The notes under the pieces are model-generated. The model did no database searches and was not told where the DNA came from. It saw nothing but the letters and a program-made list of their open reading frames with translations. Source: Gemmatimonadota bacterium (GTDB taxonomy: Bacteria > Latescibacterota > UBA2968). Taken from it: a stretch of DNA of 53,867 bases. The DNA is taken from the NCBI GenBank assembly GCA_002727195.1, contig PBWH01000007.1:33367-87233 (forward strand), read 5' to 3'. This document shows positions 42,995-50,700 of the stretch, in pieces; the first letter of the stretch is position 1; each line of letters opens with the position of its first letter. A program made the translations under genes and the position numbers.

Positions 42995-44588
42995 TTGAAA
43001 CCTTCTAAACCCATACTTGTTGCTACGGCTGTTTTGGTTCCGGCGGTGTTGCTGGTGCTGATCGAGGTCGGGCTGCGTCTCGGAGGATACGGGACACGGG
43101 CCGATTTTTTTGTGCCGATCGAGGGACAGGATGCGCTGACGACGAATCCGAACTTTGCGCGTCAGTTTTTTCGGCCAGCGCTGGCACGGTTGCCTCAGCG
43201 GATTCGGGTTGAAGAAGAGAAGTCCTCAGACGTGACGCGGATTGTGGTGCTTGGGGGGGCGGCGGCGATGGGGGAGCCGGAGCCGTCGTTCTCGTTCAGC
43301 CGGGTGCTCGATGTGATGCTGGGACGGATGTACCCAAACCGGCGGTTCGAGGTGGTCAATACGGGGATGGCGACGATCAACTCGCACGTGGTGCGACTGA
43401 TCGCGCAGGAGTTGACGCGTGTCGGGCCGGATATCGTGCTGATCTACATGGGGAACAACGAGGTGGTCGGGCCGTACGGGGCGGGGACCGTGTTTGGCTC
43501 GTATTCACCAAGTCTGACGCTGATCCGGGCGGGGATATGGCTGCGTCAGTTTCGGCTGGGTCAGTTGCTGGAGTCAGTCGCACGATGGGTGGGCGGTGCG
43601 AGTCAGTATGTGAATGAAGGGCAGGGAATGGCCCTGTTCCGCGGGCAGACGGTCACCGCGGATGACCCGCGGCTGGAGCGTATCTACTCGCACTTTGAGC
43701 AAAACCTTTACGACATCATCTCGTTAGCGGAGGAGGCGGGTGCCCTTGTGGTCGTGTCGACGGTCGCGACGAACACGGCTGATCACGCGCCGTTTGCCTC
43801 GCTGTTCGGGCAGGAGCATTCGAACCCGTTGACGTGGGGACAGCTGTATGCGAACGGCGTGGGGCACGAGGAGGCCGGGGGATACGCTGGCCGCGATCGC
43901 CGCGTATGAGATGGTCGGTCGAGTGGACTCGACACACGCGGAACTCCAGTATCGGCTTGGCCAGTTGTATCGTGATCAGGGCAGAATGGGAGAGGCGCGC
44001 GAGCGGCTCATCCGGGCACGCGATCTGGATGCGCTGCGGTTCCGGGCGGACTCACACATCAACGCGATTGTTCGCCAGGTCAGTTCCGAACGAGGGGTCA
44101 CGCTTGTCGACAGCGATCGGTCGCTGAATGCCGAGGACGAGACCGGTCTCCAGCTCGAGGGCGCGTCTCTGTTCCACGAACACGTGCACCTTGACGACGC
44201 CGGGAACTATGCGGTGGCATCGGGCATTGCGGACCAGCTGACGGTTCTCCTGGGTGAGCCGGCGAACGAACGTCCTACGCCTGACACGTGTGCGAGCGAT
44301 CTCGGATTGTTCGCCTGGGAACGGTATCGTCTGTATGCGAGTGTGGCCGGGCTGATGGAGCGCGCGCCGTTCACGAATCAGTATGACTTTCTGGTCAGGC
44401 TGAAGCGGTCGCTGAATCGGTTGAACGCATTGCGGGCGGAAGGGACGAGTGACCAGGCGTTCGCATCGGCCGGTCAGGCGTATCTGGACGCGATGTCGCG
44501 CCGACCGAACGACCTGGCGATCCGACAGAACTATGCGCGATTCGCTCAGGCTTCGGGGGCACTCGTCGAGGCCGCGTCCCCGCGTTGA
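42995..44588 (+). pseudogene. SGNH/GDSL hydrolase-like membrane-anchored protein, frameshifted and Ser-less
   Basis: From a TTG at 42995: N-terminal anchor ILVATAVLVPAVLLVLIEVGL, then the SGNH domain. Block I reads RIVVLGGAAAMGEPEPSFSF, where related proteins have GGSxA; the nucleophile Ser is Ala here. VVNTGMATINSHVV, LIYMGNNEVVGPYG (Gly/Asn blocks) and HEHVHLDDAGNYAVA (catalytic His) are present. One extra G in a G5 run near 43875 shifts the frame; the second frame continues with a TPR-like stretch (AELQYRLGQLYRDQGRMGEA) and a helical tail. About 530 residues joined. The lost Ser argues for decay beyond a simple sequencing error. Confidence 0.78.
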
Positions 44589-44613
44589 CAAGCCCCGGAC
44601 ATACGCTTATAAA
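44585..44613 (+). promoter_or_regulatory. Strong sigma-70-like promoter
   Basis: TTGACA (44585-44590), 17-base spacer, TATAAA (44608-44613). The -35 overlaps the stop codon of the SGNH pseudogene. Best promoter match seen in the window; it drives the PmoA-like gene 37 bp downstream. Confidence 0.75.
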
Positions 44614-44614
44614 C

Positions 44615-44629
44615 AGGGTTCGTAACCCT
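44615..44629. promoter_or_regulatory. Palindromic operator candidate
   Basis: AGGGTT-cgt-AACCCT, perfect 6-bp arms, placed directly after the -10 where transcription should begin. The ribosome binding site AGGAG follows at 44636-44640. Confidence 0.5.
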
Positions 44630-44649
44630 CAAAACAGGAGATTCACGAG

Positions 44650-45738
44650 ATGCTTGTTACCCTGACCAGCCCCCGACGGCGGCCGGCCCACCTTGCTTCC
44701 TTCGACGCGCCTGAAGGCGTGACGTCACGGCTCCTCAAGCTGACGGGCAACGGTGACGAACTCATCGCGGAACGCGATCCCTCGCTACCCGTATACAGCG
44801 TGCACCTGCCATCAGTGGCCCCTGGAGAAGCGATCTCGTACACGGTCGAAGAGATCGACGAGGCGCCCCCGTGCACGAGCATCGAAGCCGAGCAGTCAGA
44901 TGACTCGGTGGCGATCTTGATCGGCGATTCGCCGCTGATGACGTTCAAGCACGGCGATGACGTGGTGAAGCCGACGATCAACCCGATCCTGACGCCGGGC
45001 GGGACGAACATGCTTCGCGAGCCGATGCCGGCCTGGGGTGAAGGCGAGCACCCGTGGCAGCGCGGGTTGACCCTGATGCAGGGCGCGATCAACGGGATCG
45101 ACTGCTGGAACGAGAAAGCGATCGACACACACGGCCGGACCGAACAGGATTCGCTCCAGGTCGATCACGGGCCGGTATCGCTCCTGCTGTCGAGCGACAA
45201 CTCCTGGTACTGTGGCGACAAGAAGCTCATGACGGACCATCGGACCTACCGGCTGTTCGATTCACCACGCGATGCGGTGATCCTGGATATCGCGCTGTCG
45301 GTGAAAGCGAGCGAAGGTCCGGTGACGATCGGCGACACCAAGGAAGGCGGTTTCCTGTGTATTCGTGTGAACCCGTCTATGAACGCGAAGGACGGCGGCA
45401 CCATGCAGAACGCCTATGGCGCCACCGACGAGAAGGGGTGCTGGTCGCTGCCGTCGCACTGGATGGACTACTATGGCCCGGTCGGTGACGAGACAGCCGG
45501 GTTCGCGATTTTCGATCACCCGCAGAATTTCCGGTATCCGACGACCTGGCACGTACGCGGCTACGGTCTGTTCGCGCCGAACTGCTGGATGTTCAAGCCC
45601 GATCACCATTTGGATGCCGGAGAAGCGTTGACGTTCCGATGGCGGGTCACGATACACACCGGTGATACGAACAAGGCGCAGATTGGGGCGCGGTTTTTGG
45701 ATTATGTTGACGGGATGCGGTTGGAGGCGGATGAGTAG
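44650..45738 (+). CDS. PmoA-like (DUF6807-type) protein
   Basis: 362 residues, no signal peptide. It resembles the PF14100/DUF6807 family, named PmoA by a database misnomer and not methane monooxygenase. Signatures: VKPTINPILTPGGTNMLREP, EHPWQRGLTLMQGAINGIDCW (the HPHHRG-like block, here HPWQRG), FAIFDHPQNFRYPTTWHVRGYG and LFAPNCW. Likely a beta-sandwich that acts on or binds carbohydrates; such genes usually lie in sugar-catabolic loci. Preceded by a strong promoter and a palindrome, so probably regulated. Ribosome site AGGAG nine bases before the ATG. Confidence 0.82.
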   Translation: MLVTLTSPRRRPAHLASFDAPEGVTSRLLKLTGNGDELIAERDPSLPVYSVHLPSVAPGEAISYTVEEIDEAPPCTSIEAEQSDDSVAILIGDSPLMTFKHGDDVVKPTINPILTPGGTNMLREPMPAWGEGEHPWQRGLTLMQGAINGIDCWNEKAIDTHGRTEQDSLQVDHGPVSLLLSSDNSWYCGDKKLMTDHRTYRLFDSPRDAVILDIALSVKASEGPVTIGDTKEGGFLCIRVNPSMNAKDGGTMQNAYGATDEKGCWSLPSHWMDYYGPVGDETAGFAIFDHPQNFRYPTTWHVRGYGLFAPNCWMFKPDHHLDAGEALTFRWRVTIHTGDTNKAQIGARFLDYVDGMRLEADE

Positions 45739-45748
45739 ATTTAGAAGC

Positions 45749-45907
45749 GGTCACCCGCTCTACCTTCGCTGGCGCTCAGGCGTCGCTAGATGAACAGGGA
45801 TGAACACGGATGGAAATGGGGGTGACTGGCCTGGTGCAACGCACCCTGTTTGTGCAGATACGGATGGGTGGCTTCTGCTGATAGTCTTCAGCGATTGGGC
45901 CGCGAGG
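45749..45907 (+). repeat. Dispersed repeat, family D
   Basis: Second copy of the 42635-42783 repeat. It also carries tgcaacgcaccctgttt. It ends just before the substrate-binding protein gene, so an upstream ATG at 45912 is less likely the start. Confidence 0.65.
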
Positions 45908-45950
45908 ATGGATGAGGTGCGTGGTAGATCCAAGCACTAGCGAGGCTCGG

Positions 45951-46721
45951 ATGCGAGACTTTGTAGACCAAATTCGTCAGGTGTTAGCGACAGCGATCTT
46001 GGGGATTGTGCTGTGCGGAAGTGGGCATGCAGAGACGGTGGTCGGGTTCACGGACGAATGGTGTCCGTATGTTTGCGAACCCGAGCCCAATCGGCCGGGG
46101 ATTCTGATCGAGATCACGCACACTGCGTTCGAGGGATAGGAGATCGACTACAGCTTGACGAGTTGGTCGCGCTCGATCAGTCACGTGCGCACAGGCCTCG
46201 CCGACATCCTGCTTGGTGCGTATCGAGAGGATGCGTCTGACTTTGTCTTTCACGAACGTCCGCTGGCGACCTCACGCATGGTATTCTGGACATGTCCGGA
46301 GAGCAAGTGGTCGTTCGATGGACCCGCATCGCTGGACGGCCTGAAGATCGGGATCATCAAGGACTACGCATACGGTGAAGAACTGGATCCATATTTTGCC
46401 AAGCACACGGATAGGGTGCAGGTGACCTCGGGTAAGAATCCGCTCGCGACGATGGTCCGGAAGCTGGAGCACGGTCGGGTGGATGTGATCATCGAAGATG
46501 ACTGGGTGTTGCTTCATCATCTTCAGGAGCATCCAGACCTTCAGAGGCCCAGGTGGGCTGGCGCGGTGGAGGGGGTCGGTGTTTTCACGCCTCTGTCTCC
46601 CGCGAATCCAGAGAAGTCGAAACGACTGGCCGGATTGATCGACAAGACGGTGAAGGCCTTTGAATCCGATGGCCGACTGGAGCGACTTCTCGAGAAATAC
46701 GTGGTAAAGAGAGATCAGTAG
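45951..46721 (+). pseudogene. Extracellular solute-binding protein (family 3) interrupted by one amber codon
   Basis: Signal peptide RQVLATAILGIVLCGSGHAE after ATG 45951. The mature protein begins TVVGFTDEWCPYVCEPEPNR and PGILIEITHTAFEG. An in-frame TAG (46137-46139) stands where a Tyr is usual (GYEIDY), and the frame goes on EIDYSLTSWSRSISHVRTGL and ADILLGAYREDASDFVF, then LDGLKIGIIKDYAYGEE and the C-terminal lobe to TAG 46721. About 256 residues, normal for SBP_bac_3 proteins that bind polar amino acids. No ABC permease or ATPase genes are adjacent. A terminator follows. Confidence 0.82.
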
Positions 46722-46744
46722 ATTCTGTCTGCTGTCCGTAGATG

Positions 46745-46778
46745 ACGGCGCCGGTGGAAGACCGGTGCCGTTTTGTTT
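46745..46778 (+). terminator. Rho-independent terminator
   Basis: ACGGCGCCGGT-ggaag-ACCGGTGCCGT (one mismatch in 11 bp) followed by TTTGTTTGT. It ends the solute-binding protein transcript. Confidence 0.85.
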
Positions 46779-46810
46779 GTACGTCGGAATGGAAGAGGAG
46801 TTGGGACGTG

Positions 46811-47662
46811 ATGCGGGAGGATGAATCGGACTGGTTGGTTGCTGGGAACGGTATTCATCGAGGCCAGCCTGGAGGGGAATGGACGCTTCTGGGGGCGTAT
46901 CGGTACACGGTCAATCAGATGGTGCGGCAGGGAGATATGCTCGTCGCCGGGTGTGGCAACGGGCTCTGGGAAGTACCGGCCGACCGGACGGAGCCGTGGG
47001 TTCAACAACACGACGAGACGTTGACGGAGGTGATGGCGGTCGCGGAGACACCGGTGGGGATCGCGGCGGGATCGCCGTATGGTGTGGCGATCAGCCGTGT
47101 CGATCACCTGGGCAGTCCACGTTGGCGATCGCTGACCGAGCACCTTCGGGTGAACGCGCGGTTCACGAACGCGATTCTCGTGGATCCCACAGACGCGAGC
47201 CGATGGGTGGTTGGGACAGAGGGAGGGGTGATCGTCGGTGAGGCAAACGGCACACAATTGACCGAGTCTTCGTTGAATGATTCCGCAGTGCGATCAGTTA
47301 TCCACACGGGCTCGCAGTATGTGGCCGGGTCCGATCGGCACGGGGTCCACTTGAGCGAGGATGGGTTGGCCTGGCAACCGGTCGATGGGGTGTCGGGTCC
47401 CGTATTCTGCGTCGCGTCATCCGGCGATCGCTTGATCGCAGGGACGGATCGGGGGTTGGTCGTGATCCAGGGTGGCCATGTGACCCATACAGGTCCGGCC
47501 GTACTGGTGCGTTGTCTGGGGGTCGATCCGGATGATCCGGACACGTGGCTGGCCGGGGCGGATCCGGGCGGGATCTGGGTCACGTCTGATGCCGGGGTAT
47601 CGTGGCAGAACTACCCGACCCCACAACGGGTGCGTCATATTTTGGCGCCGGAAAGGGACTGA
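46811..47662 (+). CDS. Beta-propeller protein (BNR/YCF48-like)
   Basis: About 284 residues from ATG 46811, behind AGAGGAG; an earlier in-frame ATG lies inside the terminator hairpin and is rejected. Six or seven blade repeats with the pattern DMLVAGCGNGLWEV, TPVGIAAGSPYGVAIS, SRWVVGTEGGVIVGE, QYVAGSDRHGVHLSEDG, DRLIAGTDRGLVVI and TWLAGADPGGIWVTSDAG. No signal peptide. No catalytic residues recognised; probably a binding or scaffold protein, or a lyase of propeller type. It ends two bases before the GTG of the toroid protein, so the two are co-transcribed. Confidence 0.8.
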   Translation: MREDESDWLVAGNGIHRGQPGGEWTLLGAYRYTVNQMVRQGDMLVAGCGNGLWEVPADRTEPWVQQHDETLTEVMAVAETPVGIAAGSPYGVAISRVDHLGSPRWRSLTEHLRVNARFTNAILVDPTDASRWVVGTEGGVIVGEANGTQLTESSLNDSAVRSVIHTGSQYVAGSDRHGVHLSEDGLAWQPVDGVSGPVFCVASSGDRLIAGTDRGLVVIQGGHVTHTGPAVLVRCLGVDPDDPDTWLAGADPGGIWVTSDAGVSWQNYPTPQRVRHILAPERD

Positions 47663-47664
47663 CC

Positions 47665-49467
47665 GTGGATCAGAAGACATACGATGCGCAGGTCGACGGT
47701 CGTTCGGGGGAACTGATCGAGGCCATATCGAGCCAGCCTGTCCAATCGATGTGGTCCGTCCAGGCACCCCTGCAGGCCGGTGTGGCGACGGATGACATGG
47801 TGATCGATGCGGTCAGGCGGAATCTGTATGAGCCGACAGCCGGTTTCTACAAGGAACGGACGGGTGGGCCGTTTCAGATTCTGCCCGCGATGCTGTTGAT
47901 CTGCCGCTGGGAATCCCGTCTGCCCGGTGACGTGATTGAGCGGGTTCATCGATTCATGACCCGAAGTATGCTCGAGAGAGGGAACACGGAGAATCACTGG
48001 CTGATGTTCTACGCCGGGAACCTGCTGGCAGCGGAGCGCTGGTCCGATGAGCCAACCCTGTGGAACGGCAGGTCGCCCGCCAGCATGGAGGCCGAAGCGA
48101 CGCGGTGGATTTCGGGTATGATCGATCGAACAGCAGTGAACGGGCATCACGAGTATGACTCGACGGGCTATCACATCGAGCATATGACGCCGCTGATTGG
48201 GGTGTACGAACATACGCGCAACGATGCGCTGCGTGAGAAGGTGGAGAAGGTGCTGACACTGTTGGTCGCGGATATGGCGCTCGAGTACTTCTACGGGTCT
48301 TGGGCTGGTGGGCACAGCCGCGAGGGATACCGAGAGAATACGTGGACGCGTGTCGGACCGATCCGTCCGCTCCAGTATCTCTACTTCGGAGGTGAGCCGT
48401 TCAATCCGGATTACCACCTGCAGCAGCACTTTGCGACGCCAGCGATTGTGGCGGCGTATCGTCCGCCGGCGATGTTCGCGGAGATCGCCTGGGACCGAAG
48501 TCATCCGCACGTGGTGAGGAAGACGAAGGCACCGCGAACGATCTACCGACATACGGATGATCCGACGCGTCCGGTTCGGAAATACACCTACATGACCCGG
48601 TCGTTTGCGATCGGGACCAGCCAGATCGGGCTCACCGGAACGGGAGCGGGTCCGATCGATCTCGTGTCCTGGGACCTGCACTGGAAAGGGGCCAATCATC
48701 AAGCGAAGGTTACGTGCAACCACCCGTTCACGAATCCGAGCCGGTTCAGCGCCTTCCTGCCCGGTCTGCCGAAAAACGCGGGCCGGGCCGTCGGGGCGGA
48801 CAAACCGTATCTGCAACGGCCCGATCGCCTGTTCGGCGCGTCGCCGTTCGAGCGGATGATGCAGCATGAGAGCACGGTGTTGATCGGGTATCGGATTCCC
48901 GAGGATGACGCGTGCCCGTTCGCGAACCTGTTTCTGCCGAAGTCGGTCGCGTGGATGGAACGGAATGGATGGCTGTTTGGGAATCTGGAGGATTTCTACC
49001 TCGCTGTTCGGCCCATCGGAGCTTATGACTGGGTGGAGATTCGGGAGGCGAGGAACGATTCGATCATGGTGGATGGGGGTGATCTGATCGAGGGGTGGAT
49101 GCTGCGGATTCAGGATCGATTTGCGGGGCTGGTGGTTGAGGCGGTCGAGGCTGAGGATGTGTCGTCATTCGACTCGTATACGGTATCGCGTGCGGAGAAG
49201 GACGTGGATGCGTCTGCGTGGATCGACGGGAGTGTTTTGAACGTGGAGACCTTCCAGGGAACGAAGATGCGACTGGAGTACGATGGGACACATACAATCG
49301 ATGGTGATGCGATCGACTATGCGGCGTGGCCGCTGTATGACTCGCCGAATGCGAGTGGGGAGGTGGGGTCAGGGAAGGTGCGGTTTGAGAGAGGCGAGGA
49401 AACGGTGGAGGTGGATTTTGAGATCGACCCGCGCGATGAGTTGATTCCTATGCGGGTGATTGGGTAG
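47665..49467 (+). CDS. Toroid-type protein, putative polysaccharide lyase or hydrolase
   Basis: 600 residues from GTG 47665. Residues about 20-270 are an alpha/alpha toroid with GNTENHWLMFYAGNLLAAER and YDSTGYHIEHMTPLIGVYEH, then SWAGGHSREGYRENTWTR. The remainder is beta-sandwich-like (YMTRSFAIGTSQIG, CNHPFTNPSRFSAFLPG, ESTVLIGYRIPEDDACPFAN). The His, Tyr and Asn positions resemble heparinase-II-like or alginate lyases, but I cannot name the family. Paralogue of the 755-residue protein at 11545-13812, which has a different front domain. No signal peptide. Coupled to the beta-propeller gene. Confidence 0.72.
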   Translation: MDQKTYDAQVDGRSGELIEAISSQPVQSMWSVQAPLQAGVATDDMVIDAVRRNLYEPTAGFYKERTGGPFQILPAMLLICRWESRLPGDVIERVHRFMTRSMLERGNTENHWLMFYAGNLLAAERWSDEPTLWNGRSPASMEAEATRWISGMIDRTAVNGHHEYDSTGYHIEHMTPLIGVYEHTRNDALREKVEKVLTLLVADMALEYFYGSWAGGHSREGYRENTWTRVGPIRPLQYLYFGGEPFNPDYHLQQHFATPAIVAAYRPPAMFAEIAWDRSHPHVVRKTKAPRTIYRHTDDPTRPVRKYTYMTRSFAIGTSQIGLTGTGAGPIDLVSWDLHWKGANHQAKVTCNHPFTNPSRFSAFLPGLPKNAGRAVGADKPYLQRPDRLFGASPFERMMQHESTVLIGYRIPEDDACPFANLFLPKSVAWMERNGWLFGNLEDFYLAVRPIGAYDWVEIREARNDSIMVDGGDLIEGWMLRIQDRFAGLVVEAVEAEDVSSFDSYTVSRAEKDVDASAWIDGSVLNVETFQGTKMRLEYDGTHTIDGDAIDYAAWPLYDSPNASGEVGSGKVRFERGEETVEVDFEIDPRDELIPMRVIG

Positions 49468-49488
49468 CTCGTAGTTGCCGTCTCCCCC

Positions 49489-49520
49489 TCGTAGGAGGTG
49501 TCTCCGACTCCGAACCTTCC
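49489..49520 (+). repeat. REP-like repeat, family A
   Basis: TCGTAGGAGGTGTCTCCGAC followed by TCCGAACCTTCC. Degenerate central hairpin. Followed 40 bp later by a second copy in the same orientation. Confidence 0.6.
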
Positions 49521-49559
49521 GGCTGTAGCGATTCGTCGACCTCGTATGTGCCGTCCCCC

Positions 49560-49590
49560 TCGTGGGAGCCGCCTCCCGGCGGCGAGATTC
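49560..49590 (+). repeat. REP-like repeat, family A
   Basis: TCGTGGGAGCCGCCTCCCGG followed by CGGCGAGATTC. Hairpin GCCGCC-tccc-GGCGGC. Confidence 0.7.
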
Positions 49591-49616
49591 TCTGCAACGC
49601 AGCCCGAAAACGAACA

Positions 49617-49646
49617 GAGGCGAGTGTTCTTACGGATACTCGCCTC
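49617..49646. terminator. Bidirectional terminator hairpin
   Basis: GAGGCGAGT...ACTCGCCTC, perfect 9-bp stem with a 12-base loop, followed by TTCTTT on the plus strand; on the minus strand TGTTCGTTTT follows. It separates the convergent toroid and E1 beta genes. Confidence 0.75.
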
Positions 49647-49713
49647 TTCTTTGGTCTGTCTGATCGCGCTATACGCAGACGAATACACGCGATCGTCGAC
49701 GTGAAGTCGACGG

Positions 49714-50700
49714 TTACGGTAGCATTTCTCGTACGGCGGTGATCACGTCCTGTTCGTTCGGGATGGTGGCGTCCTCAAGCGGTTTCGAGAACGGGACGGG
49801 GACATCCATGGCGCCGAGGCGGACGATGGGGGCGTCGAGGAAGTCGAAGGCGCCCGCGTAGACGACGGAGGCGAGTTCGGCGGTGACACCGAAGCTCTGA
49901 CAGCCTTCGTCGATGACGACACAGTGGCCGGTCTTCGAAACGGATTCGACGAGCGTATCGGAGTCGAGGGGGACCATGGTGCGCGGGTCGATGACTTCGC
50001 AGTCGATGCCGTCTTTGGCGAGCGCTTCAGCTGCGGCGAGGGCGACGAGGACCATGGAAGACGTGGCGATCAGGGTGACGTCATCGCCCGGACGCTTGAC
50101 GTCGGCGACCCCAAACGGGATGGGGTCGACCTCTTCCGGTACCGGACCCTTGATCGCGTACATCATCTTGTCTTCGAACACGACGACGGGGTTGTCGTCC
50201 CGTACGGCGGTTTTGAACAGGCCGATCGCATCCTTTGGCGTCGACGGGATGGCGACTTTGAGGCCCGGAACGTGCGCGGCCCAGGCGTGCAGGCTCTGCG
50301 AGTGCTGAGCGGCCGATGAACGGCCGGCGCCCATGGTGGCCCGAATGGTCATCGGGACCGTGGCCTGACCGCCCGACATGTAGCGCAGTTTGGCAGCCTG
50401 GTTGACGATCTGGTCCATGGCGAGGGCGATGAAGTCGCCGAACATGATCTCGACTATCGGACGCATGCCGGTGAGCGCGGCGCCCACACCGAGACCGACG
50501 TATCCGGCTTCAGCGATGGGCGTGTCGATCACACGGTCATCACCGAACTCTTCGCGCAGGCCGACGAGGATCTTGAAGACGCCCCCGGCCGAGCCGATAT
50601 CCTCGCCCATAATGATGACGGATTCGTCCCGTCGCATTTCCTCGGCGATGCCCTGCTTCACGGCCTCTCCGAATGTGATTTGCTTCTCAGGCGTAGACAT
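49714..50700 (-). CDS. 2-oxo-acid/acetoin dehydrogenase E1 component, beta subunit
   Basis: About 328 residues from ATG 50700 (STPEKQITFGEAV), which overlaps the E1 alpha gene by 14 bases; an in-frame start 210 bp upstream would lie inside E1 alpha. Typical E1 beta features: MGEDIGSAGGVFKI, DTPIAEAGYVGLGVGAALTG, VEIMFGDFIALAMDQIVNQA and HSQSLHAWAAHVPGLKV. Transketolase C-terminal domain ends with IVRLGAMDVPVPF. Forms the alpha2beta2 TPP enzyme that oxidatively decarboxylates pyruvate, a branched 2-oxo acid or acetoin. Which one is not decided. Confidence 0.93.
   Translation of the reverse strand: MSTPEKQITFGEAVKQGIAEEMRRDESVIIMGEDIGSAGGVFKILVGLREEFGDDRVIDTPIAEAGYVGLGVGAALTGMRPIVEIMFGDFIALAMDQIVNQAAKLRYMSGGQATVPMTIRATMGAGRSSAAQHSQSLHAWAAHVPGLKVAIPSTPKDAIGLFKTAVRDDNPVVVFEDKMMYAIKGPVPEEVDPIPFGVADVKRPGDDVTLIATSSMVLVALAAAEALAKDGIDCEVIDPRTMVPLDSDTLVESVSKTGHCVVIDEGCQSFGVTAELASVVYAGAFDFLDAPIVRLGAMDVPVPFSKPLEDATIPNEQDVITAVREMLP

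Noticed and set aside
44650-45738. Methane monooxygenase subunit
   Set aside because: The PmoA label in PF14100 is a misnomer; the protein is soluble-looking with no membrane helices or copper-binding residues of particulate methane monooxygenase.
18999-46139. Stop-codon reassignment of TAG
   Set aside because: Kept only as a question, not as a call: clean genes terminate at TAG (for example at 1905, 2767, 10583), and other broken genes contain TAA or TGA, so reassignment is not the simplest reading.
46742-46810. Upstream ATG start for the beta-propeller gene
   Set aside because: It lies in the stem of a convincing terminator; the ATG at 46811 has a good ribosome-binding site.
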